64,000 nucleotides of DNA from Bacillus sp. NTK074B (GCF_017303375.1 NZ_JAFKOH010000008.1:62001-126000); one strand, 5' to 3'. Shown: positions 26,823 through 35,179, numbered from the stretch's first letter. A program made the numbers and translations. Notes: generated from the letters alone by a model not told the origin.

Positions 26823-28012
26823 ACACGACATTCGTTGTGAAAATGCTAAGGAAGAAGACTCACCATTTCCTGACGATTTCCATTCTGATCATGGTCATTT
26901 CCCTGACGATGCTGAATTTCATGGTCTCGTATATTTCAAATCAGTATCAAATGATCAATAAAGACTTCATGAACAACAATAACGTGAAGGTCATCCATGT
27001 GACGGGGACTGAAAATGGAGAGTCCACCACACAGATCTCCCTACAAGATACGAATGAGATTAACAACCTTCTGAAAGAAGAAGGCGTTTCGGACAAGGCT
27101 AAAGCCTATCCCGTATACACGCTGCCTACCGTCTATCGTGATTCAATGGCCACCGCGTATTCCATGATTGGAATCAGTGAGGAGCTGGCACCACTTGTGA
27201 GCGAGGGATGTACATTGAAAGACGGACATATCTGCGTCGGAGATACGAAAGCCGGGAAGCTCACCCTTAACGTTCCCATCATTGAAGAGAAAGACGGCGG
27301 TTTCTCCTCGACAGAATCCGCTGATGTCGAGTTGACTGCGGAACACGGGGCCACCAATGAGAATGCAATCTTCATCCATTCCATCCCGAAGAACAACCAG
27401 GCCTATGTAAATGAGAAAGTGGCCGAGAAGCTGACGGAGATGATGTACCAGAAATCACAGAACAGTCCGGAATACATCAAGGAGTCTCAATTGAGCAACC
27501 TGGTTGTGTATGTAAAGGATATTAAAGACGTGGACGCCGTGGGGAAATTGTTAAAGGACAACCATTATTTTACCAGCTACACCTTTAACAGCTTTGAAAA
27601 CTTCTCCATCAATATCAGTACCAATCAAATGATCCTCCTTGTTCTGTGCGTATTCCTGGTCGTGACGTCCATCGTGACGGCGGTGTTGCTTATGATCAAT
27701 TTCCTCAGGATCCAGAAGAAGGAAATCGCAATACTTAAACTGATCGGATATAAGAGTGAAATGATTGTCACCATCTATACGAAACTGCTTTATATCCTGT
27801 TTCGTAACATCTTTCTTTATACACTGGTGATCTATCTACTCAACTTTTTCTTCAAGCTCATACCGGTGAGTCTGTCATTCTTGGGCATCATTGTCCTCCT
27901 GGATTTCATGATCCTGCTGGTGACCCTTGCGTTCGTCTATGTCTTTGGCATTAAGAAGATCTGTCGGATGGATACGATTGAATTGTTGAAGAAGGGGAAG
28001 GAATTTGAATAA
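26819..28012 (+). CDS. FtsX/MacB-type ABC permease
   Basis: 397-aa permease. One N-terminal helix (residues 17-37), a large external domain (about 40-255), then three helices (about 270-380) of the FtsX domain with the typical coupling segment RIQKKEIAILKLIGYKSEMI. This topology is that of MacB-like exporters and lipoprotein-releasing or antimicrobial-resistance permeases. Start overlaps the ATPase stop. A terminator follows. The cargo is presumably related to the secreted protein encoded three genes upstream. Confidence 0.87.
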   Translation: MNTTFVVKMLRKKTHHFLTISILIMVISLTMLNFMVSYISNQYQMINKDFMNNNNVKVIHVTGTENGESTTQISLQDTNEINNLLKEEGVSDKAKAYPVYTLPTVYRDSMATAYSMIGISEELAPLVSEGCTLKDGHICVGDTKAGKLTLNVPIIEEKDGGFSSTESADVELTAEHGATNENAIFIHSIPKNNQAYVNEKVAEKLTEMMYQKSQNSPEYIKESQLSNLVVYVKDIKDVDAVGKLLKDNHYFTSYTFNSFENFSINISTNQMILLVLCVFLVVTSIVTAVLLMINFLRIQKKEIAILKLIGYKSEMIVTIYTKLLYILFRNIFLYTLVIYLLNFFFKLIPVSLSFLGIIVLLDFMILLVTLAFVYVFGIKKICRMDTIELLKKGKEFE

Positions 28013-28020
28013 TGGGTTTT

Positions 28021-28047
28021 AGCACGGGAGGAGATCTCGTGCTTTTT
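28021..28047 (+). terminator. Terminator of the ABC cassette
   Basis: AGCACGGGAG pairs with CTCGTGCT around a small bulge, followed by TTTTT. Confidence 0.8.
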
Positions 28048-28134
28048 CATTTGTGACCCTTCTTGCTGAGAAAAATGAAACCTTCTTAAGGGAGGAACGT
28101 ATGTATAGAGAAGGTACGGGAAGGGGTTATAAAG

Positions 28135-28371
28135 GTGGAAGTGGGTAGAAAGGTGATGACGAAGATCTCGCTTTTATACGTTCGGTTTCAAGAATTGGTG
28201 ATGATGATCTTTATCATCGGAGCGGTTGATTTGGTTCTTTACTACGATTTATTGGTGATGTCCCTTACATTTGTTGAATTTTCATTTCCCATCTTTATCA
28301 TTCTGTTTGGATATGGATTGGTGAAATTCCTCCTCACACGGAAGAAGAGTGCGGAGGAAAGAATGGAATAG
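28135..28371 (+). CDS. Small membrane protein
   Basis: 78-aa hypothetical protein with two hydrophobic stretches (residues about 20-42 and 45-66) and a charged C-terminus. Start GTG at 28135 has AAGGGG 9 nt upstream. Lies alone between the ABC cassette and a nucleotidyltransferase gene. No family recognised. Confidence 0.6.
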   Translation: MEVGRKVMTKISLLYVRFQELVMMIFIIGAVDLVLYYDLLVMSLTFVEFSFPIFIILFGYGLVKFLLTRKKSAEERME

Positions 28372-28451
28372 AAGGAGGCCTGTCCACCATAGGATATGCT
28401 TCCTTTTTGTTTGGAGGCCCGAGAAGGATTAACCAACATAGGAGTGATACA

Positions 28452-29294
28452 GTGATACATATAAAAGAAATTGGACGTTTTTGTGAAGAAGATACGGAGG
28501 GGTTTATCCTTAATGATGCTAGCATGGAGAATATCCAGCCTGTATTCCTCCGAGTAATCGATAAAGTAGTCAAGGAGTATCGCCTTCACTTGAAGGAGGA
28601 GCTGCACAGCATCTACATTCGGGGGTCCGTCCCTCGAGGGTTGGGGATTGAAGGTGTGTCGGACCTTGATACGATTGCGGTAACGAATAAGTGTATGCAA
28701 GAGTTAGATGTGGATTGGGTAGAGAAGACCGAGGGAGACATGGACTATCGATTTCCGCAAATAAATGGTGTGGAGTTCAGTTTCTACTATATAGAGGATA
28801 TTTTACAAACGGAGACCTTTGCCATGATCCCTTTTATGATCAAGACCCACAGTGTGTGTGTACATGGAGAAGATATTAAGGGTCAATTGCCTAATTATAA
28901 GGCGGATATCACACTGGGGAACGAACACCTGGTGAATATAGGCGATCAGATTCGACGTGCTAAAGAGGACCTTGATGGAAATGAGGATCTGGAAGATATA
29001 GAGGATTGCTGTGTGTGGATCATGAAGATTATTGTCAGGGCGGGACTTGCTCTGGTGATAGAGGAAGAACAAGTGTATACAAGAGATTTATATCCGGCTT
29101 TTCAACTCTTCTCCAGGCATTACCCGGAGAAGGAATCCGATATGAAGCAGGCCCTTGAATATGCCCTCAACCCTGTTGACGATCCCGATGAACTTCTGTC
29201 CTTTTTAAATGAGATGGGAGAATGGATGATCCATGAATCTGAGAAGTGGTTGCACGTTTATAACCCGGGGAAGATAAAGCATTTAAAGATCTAA
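28452..29294 (+). CDS. Nucleotidyltransferase-fold protein (minimal NTase type)
   Basis: 280-aa protein with an NTase motif GS-x9-DxD in IRGSVPRGLGIEGVSDLDTIAV (near residues 54-75). A helical C-terminal region rich in acidic residues follows, resembling aminoglycoside-nucleotidyltransferase/DUF4111-type proteins. It could transfer a nucleotide to a small molecule or protein; substrate unknown. Start GTG at 28452 is chosen because AGGAG lies 7 nt upstream; a longer opening from a TTG has no ribosome site. Followed 48 nt later by a lipoprotein gene, likely independent. Confidence 0.78.
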   Translation: MIHIKEIGRFCEEDTEGFILNDASMENIQPVFLRVIDKVVKEYRLHLKEELHSIYIRGSVPRGLGIEGVSDLDTIAVTNKCMQELDVDWVEKTEGDMDYRFPQINGVEFSFYYIEDILQTETFAMIPFMIKTHSVCVHGEDIKGQLPNYKADITLGNEHLVNIGDQIRRAKEDLDGNEDLEDIEDCCVWIMKIIVRAGLALVIEEEQVYTRDLYPAFQLFSRHYPEKESDMKQALEYALNPVDDPDELLSFLNEMGEWMIHESEKWLHVYNPGKIKHLKI

Positions 29295-29342
29295 ACGTAA
29301 CGGGAACAAGACACGGTTCAAAAACCAGGGAGGGATCATTCT

Positions 29343-29747
29343 ATGAAAAATAAAGTGTCCATCATGATTATGGTGATAGTATTGTTTGCAACTGGATGTC
29401 AGAGTGAAAAAGATGAACAGTATGATGTAAGTGGTGAATCCTCTTCCTGGAAGTCCACTATTCAGGTCACGTTTACTCACTCAGGCAAACAAGAGATGTA
29501 TTACATTGGAGGGACTCTATCATTCAAAAAAGACTATACCCCATCTGCCGTTAAATACTACATAACCTATCCCAATGGTGAGGGGAGTGGAACGGCAAGG
29601 GGAAAACAATTCAAGATTCCCCGGGGCGGAGGAACCCGGCAGGCTTTGAACACTAGCATTGAAAGCTTTTCTAAAGATATTACGTTAATTGTAGAGTGGG
29701 AGAATGAAGGGGGAGATCGACTGAAAGAAGAAGTCCCTCTGGATTGA
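29343..29747 (+). CDS. Small lipoprotein of unknown function
   Basis: 134-aa lipoprotein. Lipobox FATGC with the Cys near residue 19. The mature domain of about 115 residues has alternating strands (STIQVTFTHSG ... KYYITYPNG) typical of a small beta-sandwich. RBS AGGGAGG. A family-B palindromic repeat forms the terminator directly after it. No family recognised. Confidence 0.72.
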   Translation: MKNKVSIMIMVIVLFATGCQSEKDEQYDVSGESSSWKSTIQVTFTHSGKQEMYYIGGTLSFKKDYTPSAVKYYITYPNGEGSGTARGKQFKIPRGGGTRQALNTSIESFSKDITLIVEWENEGGDRLKEEVPLD

Positions 29748-29752
29748 AAATA

Positions 29753-29790
29753 GAGGAAGCACGGGGAACGGTTCCCGTGCTTCCTTTTTT
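29753..29790 (+). terminator. Family-B palindromic repeat acting as terminator
   Basis: GGAAGCACGGG (29755-29765) pairs with CCCGTGCTTCC (29774-29784), followed by TTTTTT. Best preserved copy of the GAAGCANGGG...CCCNTGCTTC family in the window. Confidence 0.88.
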
Positions 29791-30321
29791 CTATGAGTGG
29801 GAAGCAGGAGAATCGTCCCCATGCTTCACCCATGCTTCATCTAACTCATATTTCTGCCGGAGATGATGACGGAAATGCATTCCAACGAGATCATACCATT
29901 CCTGGGCATTCAACCATCCAAAGCCTCCGTGCTCCTGCTTGTAGTTTGGGTTGATTTCTTCTCCTTTCATTTCCAATTCTTTCATTCGTTTTATTAGTTG
30001 ATCGAGCTCCCGTGTAATGGCTTCTTTCGATTTTGTATTGTCCGGGGATGCGTTAAGTTCGGGCGGTAATTGGATTTTAATTGGCGGGAATCCACCAATG
30101 TTAAATAAATAGTCTCCAAACTCTGTTTTCCCCTGCATTTGCTCACCATCTGACAATGCACAAGCTTCAACACTGTCCAGATACTCATGAGCTACGACAA
30201 GTAGATGGTCATACATTTGGCCGATAGACCAGACCCCTTGTTCGGGTGTATACCTTAACTGCTCAGGAGAATATGCTTGTAAGAAGCTTTTGTATGTTTC
30301 AATCAAAGGAAGGTCATTCAT
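29791..30321 (-). CDS. DinB-superfamily protein whose 3' end lies in a repeat element
   Basis: 176-aa DinB_2-type four-helix protein. Conserved His residues appear in QMYDHLLVVAHEY (near 40-47) and MHFRHHLRQKYEL (near 150-156). Such proteins bind a divalent metal and include thiol transferases; substrate unknown. ATG at 30321 with GGGGA 6 nt upstream is preferred to the ATG two codons earlier. The last dozen codons (VKHGDDSPASHS) lie inside a family-B repeat (29799-29827), so the repeat has supplied a new C-terminus and stop codon. Confidence 0.8.
   Translation of the reverse strand: MNDLPLIETYKSFLQAYSPEQLRYTPEQGVWSIGQMYDHLLVVAHEYLDSVEACALSDGEQMQGKTEFGDYLFNIGGFPPIKIQLPPELNASPDNTKSKEAITRELDQLIKRMKELEMKGEEINPNYKQEHGGFGWLNAQEWYDLVGMHFRHHLRQKYELDEAWVKHGDDSPASHS
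29799..29827. repeat. Family-B repeat copy within a coding end
   Basis: GGGAAGCAGGAGAATCGTCC followed by CCATGCTTC. Inverted-repeat copy adjacent to the one at 29753, overlapping the 3' end of the DinB-like gene. Confidence 0.75.
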
Positions 30322-30416
30322 GTTCATTCCCCTTTTCCCTTACCGTGCACCTTTTTTGTTGAGAGCATTTCTCCTTCTTGAAGAAATGCACCAGATTGTG
30401 AAATGAAAGAGAGATA

Positions 30417-30872
30417 TTATTGTTCCGAGTCCATCTCCCGGTTGAAAATCCCTTTTCCCGTTTGCATATCGATTGGCAATGAAGAGTGTTCGTGTGTGAT
30501 AAGCCAAGATCCGTTCCCTTTTTTTAAGCCGAATGTGAAACGGTTGGTCATTTGACGATCTTTTTCTTCGGAATTCCCCCTGAAAGCTGAGTAAGTTACG
30601 GCACAGTGCACGAATGCAACATTCGCATTTTCCTCATTAACTAAATCATCCATCTCCACTTTTAGTAAATATCCGTCTTCCTTTAAACCATTGAACCACT
30701 CTGTTACACGATCTTTCCATAAAGAGAGACCCCTACACTCCCAGTTTCCCCAGCAGTCATAAATATGTACGTCTGCCGAATAGATCGAGAGGAATGTTTC
30801 AACGTCGCTTTCATAGACGGCGCGTTTGTACGTTTCAAGAACGTCCTGAACGAAGCTTATTCCATTCGTCAT
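30417..30872 (-). CDS. SnoaL-like/NTF2-fold protein
   Basis: 151-aa protein of the SnoaL/DUF4440 NTF2-like superfamily. The pattern ...ETYKRAVYESDVETFLSIYSADVHIYDCWG near the N-terminus and RFTFGLKKGNGSWLITHEHSSLP near the C-terminus is typical of these cone-shaped ligand-binding domains. Often predicted as ketosteroid-isomerase-like, but function is mostly unknown. ATG at 30872 follows AAGGAG at 8 nt. It is on the same strand as, and 65 bp downstream of, the sigma factor-YCII pair. SnoaL domains are common partners of ECF sigma factors, so a regulatory connection is possible. Confidence 0.75.
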   Translation of the reverse strand: MTNGISFVQDVLETYKRAVYESDVETFLSIYSADVHIYDCWGNWECRGLSLWKDRVTEWFNGLKEDGYLLKVEMDDLVNEENANVAFVHCAVTYSAFRGNSEEKDRQMTNRFTFGLKKGNGSWLITHEHSSLPIDMQTGKGIFNREMDSEQ

Positions 30873-30937
30873 ATCATCCACTCCTTGCTCAAAATGGTCA
30901 TTCTTTTAGAAAAATATAAATCTGTTTACTTGGTAAC

Positions 30938-31318
30938 TCATTGATCATTCTTAAAGAAATGAACAGTACGGATTTCAATTCGCCATCCGAACTCTTCTCC
31001 TATAGTCAGTTGCGTCGTCGGATGAATAGAAGCAAGCTCGATCGCCTCATCCATGTCTTCTGCTTCAAAAATGAATATGCTTCCAATCAGCTCTTTCGTT
31101 TCTGTAAACGGGCCATCTGTTACCATGACCTTCCCGTTCACACGGCGCAAGTTCTTGATCTCGGACTCCAGACCCGCATCAAGGAGCACCTTCCCGGTTT
31201 CGTAAAATTTCTCCGTGTGCGGCTGGCATTCCTCCATAACAGCCTCAATCTCTGCACTTGGGCGTGCATCCATTTTTTCGGAGTTGAAATAGCCCATACA
31301 TAAAAAGATTATCATCAT
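30938..31318 (-). CDS. YCII/DGPF-domain protein, partner of ECF42-type sigma factor
   Basis: 126-aa YCII-related protein with the signature DGPFTETKELIGS (near 68-80) that gives DGPF proteins their name. Genes of this family are the conserved neighbours of ECF42 sigma factors and are thought to be regulated by them. The start ATG overlaps the sigma factor stop codon (ATGA at 31318-31315), indicating translational coupling. In typical ECF42 loci the DGPF gene precedes the sigma gene; here the order is reversed, with the sigma gene cut short at the junction. Confidence 0.85.
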   Translation of the reverse strand: MMIIFLCMGYFNSEKMDARPSAEIEAVMEECQPHTEKFYETGKVLLDAGLESEIKNLRRVNGKVMVTDGPFTETKELIGSIFIFEAEDMDEAIELASIHPTTQLTIGEEFGWRIEIRTVHFFKNDQ

Positions 31319-31965
31319 CTCTCCCAAATCACCCAAATTTTGTGTTCACCTGTAGAAGCTGAATAGCCCTCGTTGAACATAAGATAGATCACTTCCAATA
31401 CGGAAGAAAGCCTTTCCGCGTACTCTGCCTTATCAGGAACCTCGAAAGGAACATTGGCTGCTGCAAGTTTTCGTTTTGCCCTGACCACTCGCTGGGCAAT
31501 CGTTGGTTCAAGTACAAGGAACGCGTGTGCGATTTCTTCTGTTGTCAGTCCCCCGATCAGTCTTAGTGTAAGGGCTACACGGGCGTTTTTTGATAACACC
31601 GGATGACATGTCATGAAAATCAGCCTCAGCACATCATCCTCTATTTCTTCATCCAATTCATCAGCCAAGTCATGATCATAATGAGTATTCATCGAGTAAG
31701 CCAGCTGTTCATATTTTTGATCCAGTCTTTTTTTTCTGCGAAGCATGTCTATGGCTTTTCGTTTAGCCACAGTCATGAGCCATGCACCTGGGTTATCCGG
31801 AATATCAGAGACCGGCCAACGCTCAAGCGCTGTGATCAGTGTGTCTTGAGCAAGGTCCTCGGCAATGCTAATATCCCTCACCATCCGAGTAAGTGATGCC
31901 ACTACTTTAGCGGATTCCGCTCTCCAAATGGACTCAATCCTTTGGTGGATTAAAGTCTCTTTCAT
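31315..31965 (-). CDS. ECF42-like RNA polymerase sigma factor lacking its C-terminal extension
   Basis: 216-aa ECF sigma factor. Region 2 (ISIAEDLAQDTLITALERWP ... NPGAWLMTVAKRKAIDMLRR) and region 4 (LTLRLIGGLTTEEIAHAFLV) are intact. It then continues with the family linker AERLSSVLEVIYLMFNEGYSAS, which in ECF42 proteins introduces a TPR-like extension of about 200 residues. Here the protein ends after ten unrelated residues. The extension is reported to be needed for activity of ECF42 proteins, so this copy may be inactive or altered. Coupled to the YCII gene. No anti-sigma factor is adjacent, as usual for this group. Confidence 0.85.
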   Translation of the reverse strand: MKETLIHQRIESIWRAESAKVVASLTRMVRDISIAEDLAQDTLITALERWPVSDIPDNPGAWLMTVAKRKAIDMLRRKKRLDQKYEQLAYSMNTHYDHDLADELDEEIEDDVLRLIFMTCHPVLSKNARVALTLRLIGGLTTEEIAHAFLVLEPTIAQRVVRAKRKLAAANVPFEVPDKAEYAERLSSVLEVIYLMFNEGYSASTGEHKIWVIWER

Positions 31966-32106
31966 GTGTGTGTTCCTCCTTTCCCCAATGAAATACGGAT
32001 TCTAAAAAAAAACAATAGTCTAAAATAAATAAATTGTAAAATTCTGATAATGATATTTTACCATAAGATCAATGGGGTAGGTCCACTTGCTTCATTTTTA
32101 CATCAA

Positions 32107-32137
32107 GAGGAAGCGGGAGAACCGGCTCCATGCTTCC
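32107..32137. repeat. Family-B palindromic repeat
   Basis: GAGGAAGCGGGAGAACCGGC followed by TCCATGCTTCC. Imperfect copy in the 280-bp gap upstream of the sigma factor gene. Confidence 0.65.
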
Positions 32138-32196
32138 ACTAACATAACAATCAAAAAAATGGTAAATTGAATAAATCAAGGATAGCAAAATCTCAT

Positions 32197-32232
32197 AAAA
32201 AAACGCATAGGGTTTACATCCCTCTGCGTTTT
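32197..32232 (-). terminator. Terminator of the GNAT gene
   Basis: On the minus strand AAAACGCAGAGGG pairs with CCCTATGCGTTTT, followed by further Ts (TTTATG). Confidence 0.8.
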
Positions 32233-32245
32233 AATCATGCTTATT

Positions 32246-32701
32246 TTATTTAATTAACTGCCAATAAAGCATATTGTTATCTTTGAGAACTTTTGTCATA
32301 TTTACCTTCTGCAATACTTTAATTGAAGGGAGATTGTCCTCCAGGCACTCAGCTTTTATTTTATTTACTGAGTTAGTGTTAAATGCCCAACTAACAATAC
32401 GATGTAATGCCTCTGTTGCAAACCCCTTATTTTGTTCTGATGCTGTGATACCATAGCCAACTTCAACTGTTTTTTCATCGTCTGGTTTACCCTTGAAACC
32501 AATATCCCCAATAATTTTGTTCGTTTGTTTATCGATTATAAGCCAAACACCCCACCCCAAAACAGAAGAATCTTCTTTTAGATTCTCAAGATACATTCCT
32601 ATATGGGGTCCAAGTTCATATTCCGGTGTATCATACTCTAATATTGATTCATCCGTACACGGGGTAAGTTTTAGTCTCTCTGTTTGTAGCTCAATGTTCA
32701 T
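32246..32701 (-). CDS. GNAT family N-acetyltransferase (RimJ/RimL type)
   Basis: 151-aa acetyltransferase. It opens IELQTERLKLTPCTDESI, typical of the RimJ/RimL-like branch. The acetyl-CoA loop is seen near GYGITASEQNKGFATEALH (residues 93-111), with the final strand and helix (CLEDNLPSIKVLQKVNM) intact. Substrate unknown; could be an N-terminal amine or small molecule. ATG at 32701 follows TAGGAGGAG. Monocistronic between two terminators. Confidence 0.87.
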   Translation of the reverse strand: MNIELQTERLKLTPCTDESILEYDTPEYELGPHIGMYLENLKEDSSVLGWGVWLIIDKQTNKIIGDIGFKGKPDDEKTVEVGYGITASEQNKGFATEALHRIVSWAFNTNSVNKIKAECLEDNLPSIKVLQKVNMTKVLKDNNMLYWQLIK

Positions 32702-32768
32702 ATTTTTTCTCCTCCTAAATGTTATATTTCCATAAAGCAACAGATAGTTCAAGCTGAATTTTCCCCAC

Positions 32769-32815
32769 AAAAAAAGCCCCATCAAAGGTCCATTTGGGAC
32801 TCTTTGAGGGGGCTT
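32769..32815 (-). terminator. Terminator of the fasciclin-domain gene
   Basis: On the minus strand AAGCCCCC-TCAAAG pairs with CTTTGAT-GGGGCTT with a ten-base loop stem continuing inside, ending in a T-run of seven. Confidence 0.8.
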
Positions 32816-32829
32816 ATTGTTAACAGAGC

Positions 32830-33330
32830 TTATTCCGGAAGTAATACTTCGTCGATCACGTGGATGACACCGTTAGAAGCCTGGATGTCAGCTTGCACCA
32901 CATTGGCATTGTTGACGCGGACAGGGTCAAGTTTGATCTCCACTGTCTTGTTGGCGAGTGTTTCCGCCATTTGACCGTCTTTCAGGTCTGTGGACATGAC
33001 TTTACCTGAAAGCACATGGTAAAGAAGAATCTGCTTAAGATCTTCTCTTGCCAGTAGTTCTTCGGCTGTGATACCTAATTTCTTCAACAGCTTTTCAAAC
33101 GCAGCGTCTGTCGGTGCGAATACCGTGTACGGTCCTTCACCTTTCAGCGTTTCCACAAGTCCTGCCTTTTCTAAAGCAGCTGCAAGGGTCTTGAACTGAC
33201 CGGCTTCCACAGCCGTGTCAACGATATCCTTCGTTGCCGGTGTCCCGCCTTTAGCGGCTGATACGCCGTTTGAAAGAGACAATAACGCCATGAATACAAC
33301 CATCATCAAAGCAAATGTTTTGTTTTTCAT
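32830..33330 (-). CDS. Secreted fasciclin (FAS1) domain protein
   Basis: 166-aa secreted protein. Signal peptide ending near VSAA (residue 26), then a single FAS1 domain with both conserved motifs: H1 ([14 protein letters not shown], near 68-81) and H2/YH ([11 protein letters not shown] ... [14 protein letters not shown]). FAS1 domains mediate adhesion to surfaces or other cells. Start follows TAGGAGGT. Monocistronic with terminator. Confidence 0.92.
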   Translation of the reverse strand: MKNKTFALMMVVFMALLSLSNGVSAAKGGTPATKDIVDTAVEAGQFKTLAAALEKAGLVETLKGEGPYTVFAPTDAAFEKLLKKLGITAEELLAREDLKQILLYHVLSGKVMSTDLKDGQMAETLANKTVEIKLDPVRVNNANVVQADIQASNGVIHVIDEVLLPE

Positions 33331-33509
33331 GATTTTACCTCCTATTTTAATATGTAAACATCTGTTTACTCAGAAAGTAGTATGTGCTTGTTTAGCAGGA
33401 ATATCCATTTATTTTTCAAGGCTGTTTTCGCAAAGATTGTTGCTATTCGCATACAAACTAATATGTACGATGCTCTGTCATTTAAGTTGTGGTGCAGGAG
33501 GGTGAAGGG

Positions 33510-33554
33510 AACTGCTCCGCTTTCCACGGACGTTCGGCCGAGCCTCCTCAGCAG
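33510..33554. repeat. Family-C Bacillaceae intergenic repeat
   Basis: CTGCTCCGCTTTCCACGGAC ... CGAGCCTCCTCAGCAG; diverged, opposite-orientation relative of the element at 10578-10640. Confidence 0.55.
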
Positions 33555-33640
33555 AGTTCATTGCTCCCTTGAAATTGGATCATGAGGATACGTTTGGGAT
33601 GATGACGCTTGAGGAGTGGAGGAATCGGGAGAAGTGAGAA

Positions 33641-33710
33641 GAAAGCAAGGGGACGGTTCTCGTGCTTCTTTTTGATAAGCTGGAAGCAGCAGAACCGTCC
33701 CCTTGCTTCC
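33641..33710. repeat. Paired family-B repeats forming a long hairpin
   Basis: GAAAGCAAGGGGACGGTTCT (33641-33660) is almost perfectly complementary to 33691-33710, and each arm is itself a palindromic half-element (a second pairing gives CGTGCTTCTTTTT at 33661-33673). Two repeats in head-to-head arrangement, like a BIME. Confidence 0.75.
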
Positions 33711-33796
33711 TTAATATCTGAAAATCCCCCCTATTCTCAATATGAAAAAATTGGTACAATGGCGTAATATCCATTTTTACATAGGGGGAAACTGAC

Positions 33797-34564
33797 ATGC
33801 GACAAGAAACGGCTGTTGAAAAAGTACTCGAAAGTCTAAAAAAAGATCCCAGTGTCCGGAGTGTATTCCTAAAAGGATCCATGGGACGGAAGGAACACGA
33901 TGAACATTCGGATATCGACCTGTACTGTTTGGTTGAAGATGGGGAGGAGAAGGAATTCCTGACCCGTCGCCTCGATCATTTGAAGGCGTACAAAGATCTT
34001 ATCTTTCACGATGACATTTTTATCATCGCACCGCAGATCATCGCGATCTATGAAGACTGGCTGCATATCGATCTGTTTACGGTGACGGAGAAGACGTTTC
34101 AGGAGAAGGATTTCTTTACGGTGGTATATGATCCGGATGATGTGATGGGGAAATTTGAATCATCCCAAAACCTCACCATCTCAAAGGAACAGTTCAAGGA
34201 TAACGTGCTGGATGCGCCCTGGTTCCTGTTTCAATATGAAAAGGCAGCGGCGAGAGGGAACCACACATGGGCGGTGGAAATGCTCAGGCATTGTATGAGT
34301 AACGTGACGGGCATTCTGCTTTCCCGGTATGCGAGTGAGCGGGCGGTTCTGGGGTTGAAGACGATTCACAGGGACTTGCCGCAGGAGTTGCAGGATCAAG
34401 TGGTGGAGATTTATGAGGAGATGACGCCGTCGAGACATGGGGAGGCTACGCGCAAGATTGCGGGTCTTCTGGAGAGTGAGTTTGATTGGATTCGTGGGGA
34501 GACCGGTGAGGGTGAGGTTTCTTCGTTTATGGGGCAGATGATTGGGAGAGTGTTGGAAAGGTAA
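33797..34564 (+). CDS. Nucleotidyltransferase domain protein (aminoglycoside-nucleotidyltransferase-like)
   Basis: 255-aa protein. N-terminal NTase core with the motif LKGSMGRKEHDEHSDIDLYCLV (GS...DxD, near residues 26-47). The third catalytic acid is probably in DWLHIDLFTV, followed by a helical C-terminal domain. Related to ANT/KNT-type and other small-molecule nucleotidyltransferases; real substrate unknown. Start ATG after GGGGGAAACTGAC. Not obviously related to the NTase gene at 28452 beyond the fold. Confidence 0.8.
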   Translation: MRQETAVEKVLESLKKDPSVRSVFLKGSMGRKEHDEHSDIDLYCLVEDGEEKEFLTRRLDHLKAYKDLIFHDDIFIIAPQIIAIYEDWLHIDLFTVTEKTFQEKDFFTVVYDPDDVMGKFESSQNLTISKEQFKDNVLDAPWFLFQYEKAAARGNHTWAVEMLRHCMSNVTGILLSRYASERAVLGLKTIHRDLPQELQDQVVEIYEEMTPSRHGEATRKIAGLLESEFDWIRGETGEGEVSSFMGQMIGRVLER

Positions 34565-34565
34565 A

Positions 34566-34595
34566 CGTGCCAAGGGACCTGTCCCTCTGGATCAT
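34566..34595. repeat. Family-A palindromic repeat
   Basis: CGTGCCAAGGGACCTGTCCC followed by TCTGGATCA; copy directly after the nucleotidyltransferase stop codon. Confidence 0.7.
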
Positions 34596-34640
34596 GATCC
34601 TAGACAAACAAATCATTAGAGAGAAGGGGGACCTATTCGT

Positions 34641-34877
34641 TTGTACTTACTATTATCGATTTTTTTAGCCAGTATACTAGGTTTGATCTTGTTTATAGCC
34701 GGGCCCTGGATAGGCGGAAGCCTGGCTTTCGGTATCATTGCAGGTTGTTTGTTCAGGGGGCTTTATCTGGTGAATGACATACATAAAAGAATAACGAAAG
34801 AAATGCCAAGACCGGATAAGGCAAGGGAAGTATATGAAAACTATTTGAAAGAGAAAGAGAAGAACGGTCACAGTTAG
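34641..34877 (+). CDS. Small membrane protein with basic tail
   Basis: 78-aa hypothetical protein. Two hydrophobic helices (residues 2-22 and 25-42) and a charged helical tail (YLVNDIHKRITKE ... YLKEKEKNG). Start TTG at 34641 with AAGGGGG 10 nt upstream. Shares a bidirectional terminator with convergent tatA. No family recognised. Confidence 0.6.
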   Translation: MYLLLSIFLASILGLILFIAGPWIGGSLAFGIIAGCLFRGLYLVNDIHKRITKEMPRPDKAREVYENYLKEKEKNGHS

Positions 34878-34898
34878 AGAAATGGATACCTGACATCG

Positions 34899-34934
34899 AA
34901 AACCGCCCGGGCTAAGAAGCTCTGGGCGGTTTTT
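34899..34934. terminator. Bidirectional terminator
   Basis: AAAACCGCCC (34899-34908) pairs with GGGCGGTTTT (34924-34933). Serves both the small membrane protein and the phoD-tatC-tatA operon. Confidence 0.88.
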
Positions 34935-34945
34935 GATGTGGCAGG

Positions 34946-35179
34946 TCAGCTGCCTGTATGCTGTTTGTCTTTTTCCACAGCTGTCAGTCGTTGACCTTCG
35001 TCTCTTGAGGTACTCTTTTCTTGATCATTGCCATTGACTAAATCACTCGTAGCACTTTTGAATTCCTTTAAGGTCGTTCCGAATGCCCGTCCGATTTCCG
35101 GTAGTTTTGACGGGCCGAAGATGATCAGGGCGATCACCAGTACGAGAATTAATCCCGGGATCCCGATATTTGTAAGCAT
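34946..35179 (-). CDS. tatA: Twin-arginine translocase subunit TatA
   Basis: 77-aa TatA family protein. Short N-terminal membrane helix ([20 protein letters not shown]), the FGP hinge, amphipathic helix ([18 protein letters not shown]) and a charged tail. It assembles into the translocation pore of the minimal TatAC system of Firmicutes. Start ATG follows AGGAGGAG. Third gene of a phoD-tatC-tatA cluster, whereas in B. subtilis the order is phoD-tatAd-tatCd. 113 bp separates it from tatC. Confidence 0.95.
   Translation of the reverse strand: MLTNIGIPGLILVLVIALIIFGPSKLPEIGRAFGTTLKEFKSATSDLVNGNDQEKSTSRDEGQRLTAVEKDKQHTGS

Larger units (their letters stand above)
33331..33796. other. Gene-free region with family-C and family-B repeats
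   Basis: About 465 bp without a supportable gene. It holds a family-C GC-rich element (33510-33554, CTGCTCCGCTTTCCACGGAC and following) and a large family-B hairpin (33641-33710). The promoter of the nucleotidyltransferase gene probably lies in the last 60 bp. Confidence 0.7.
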
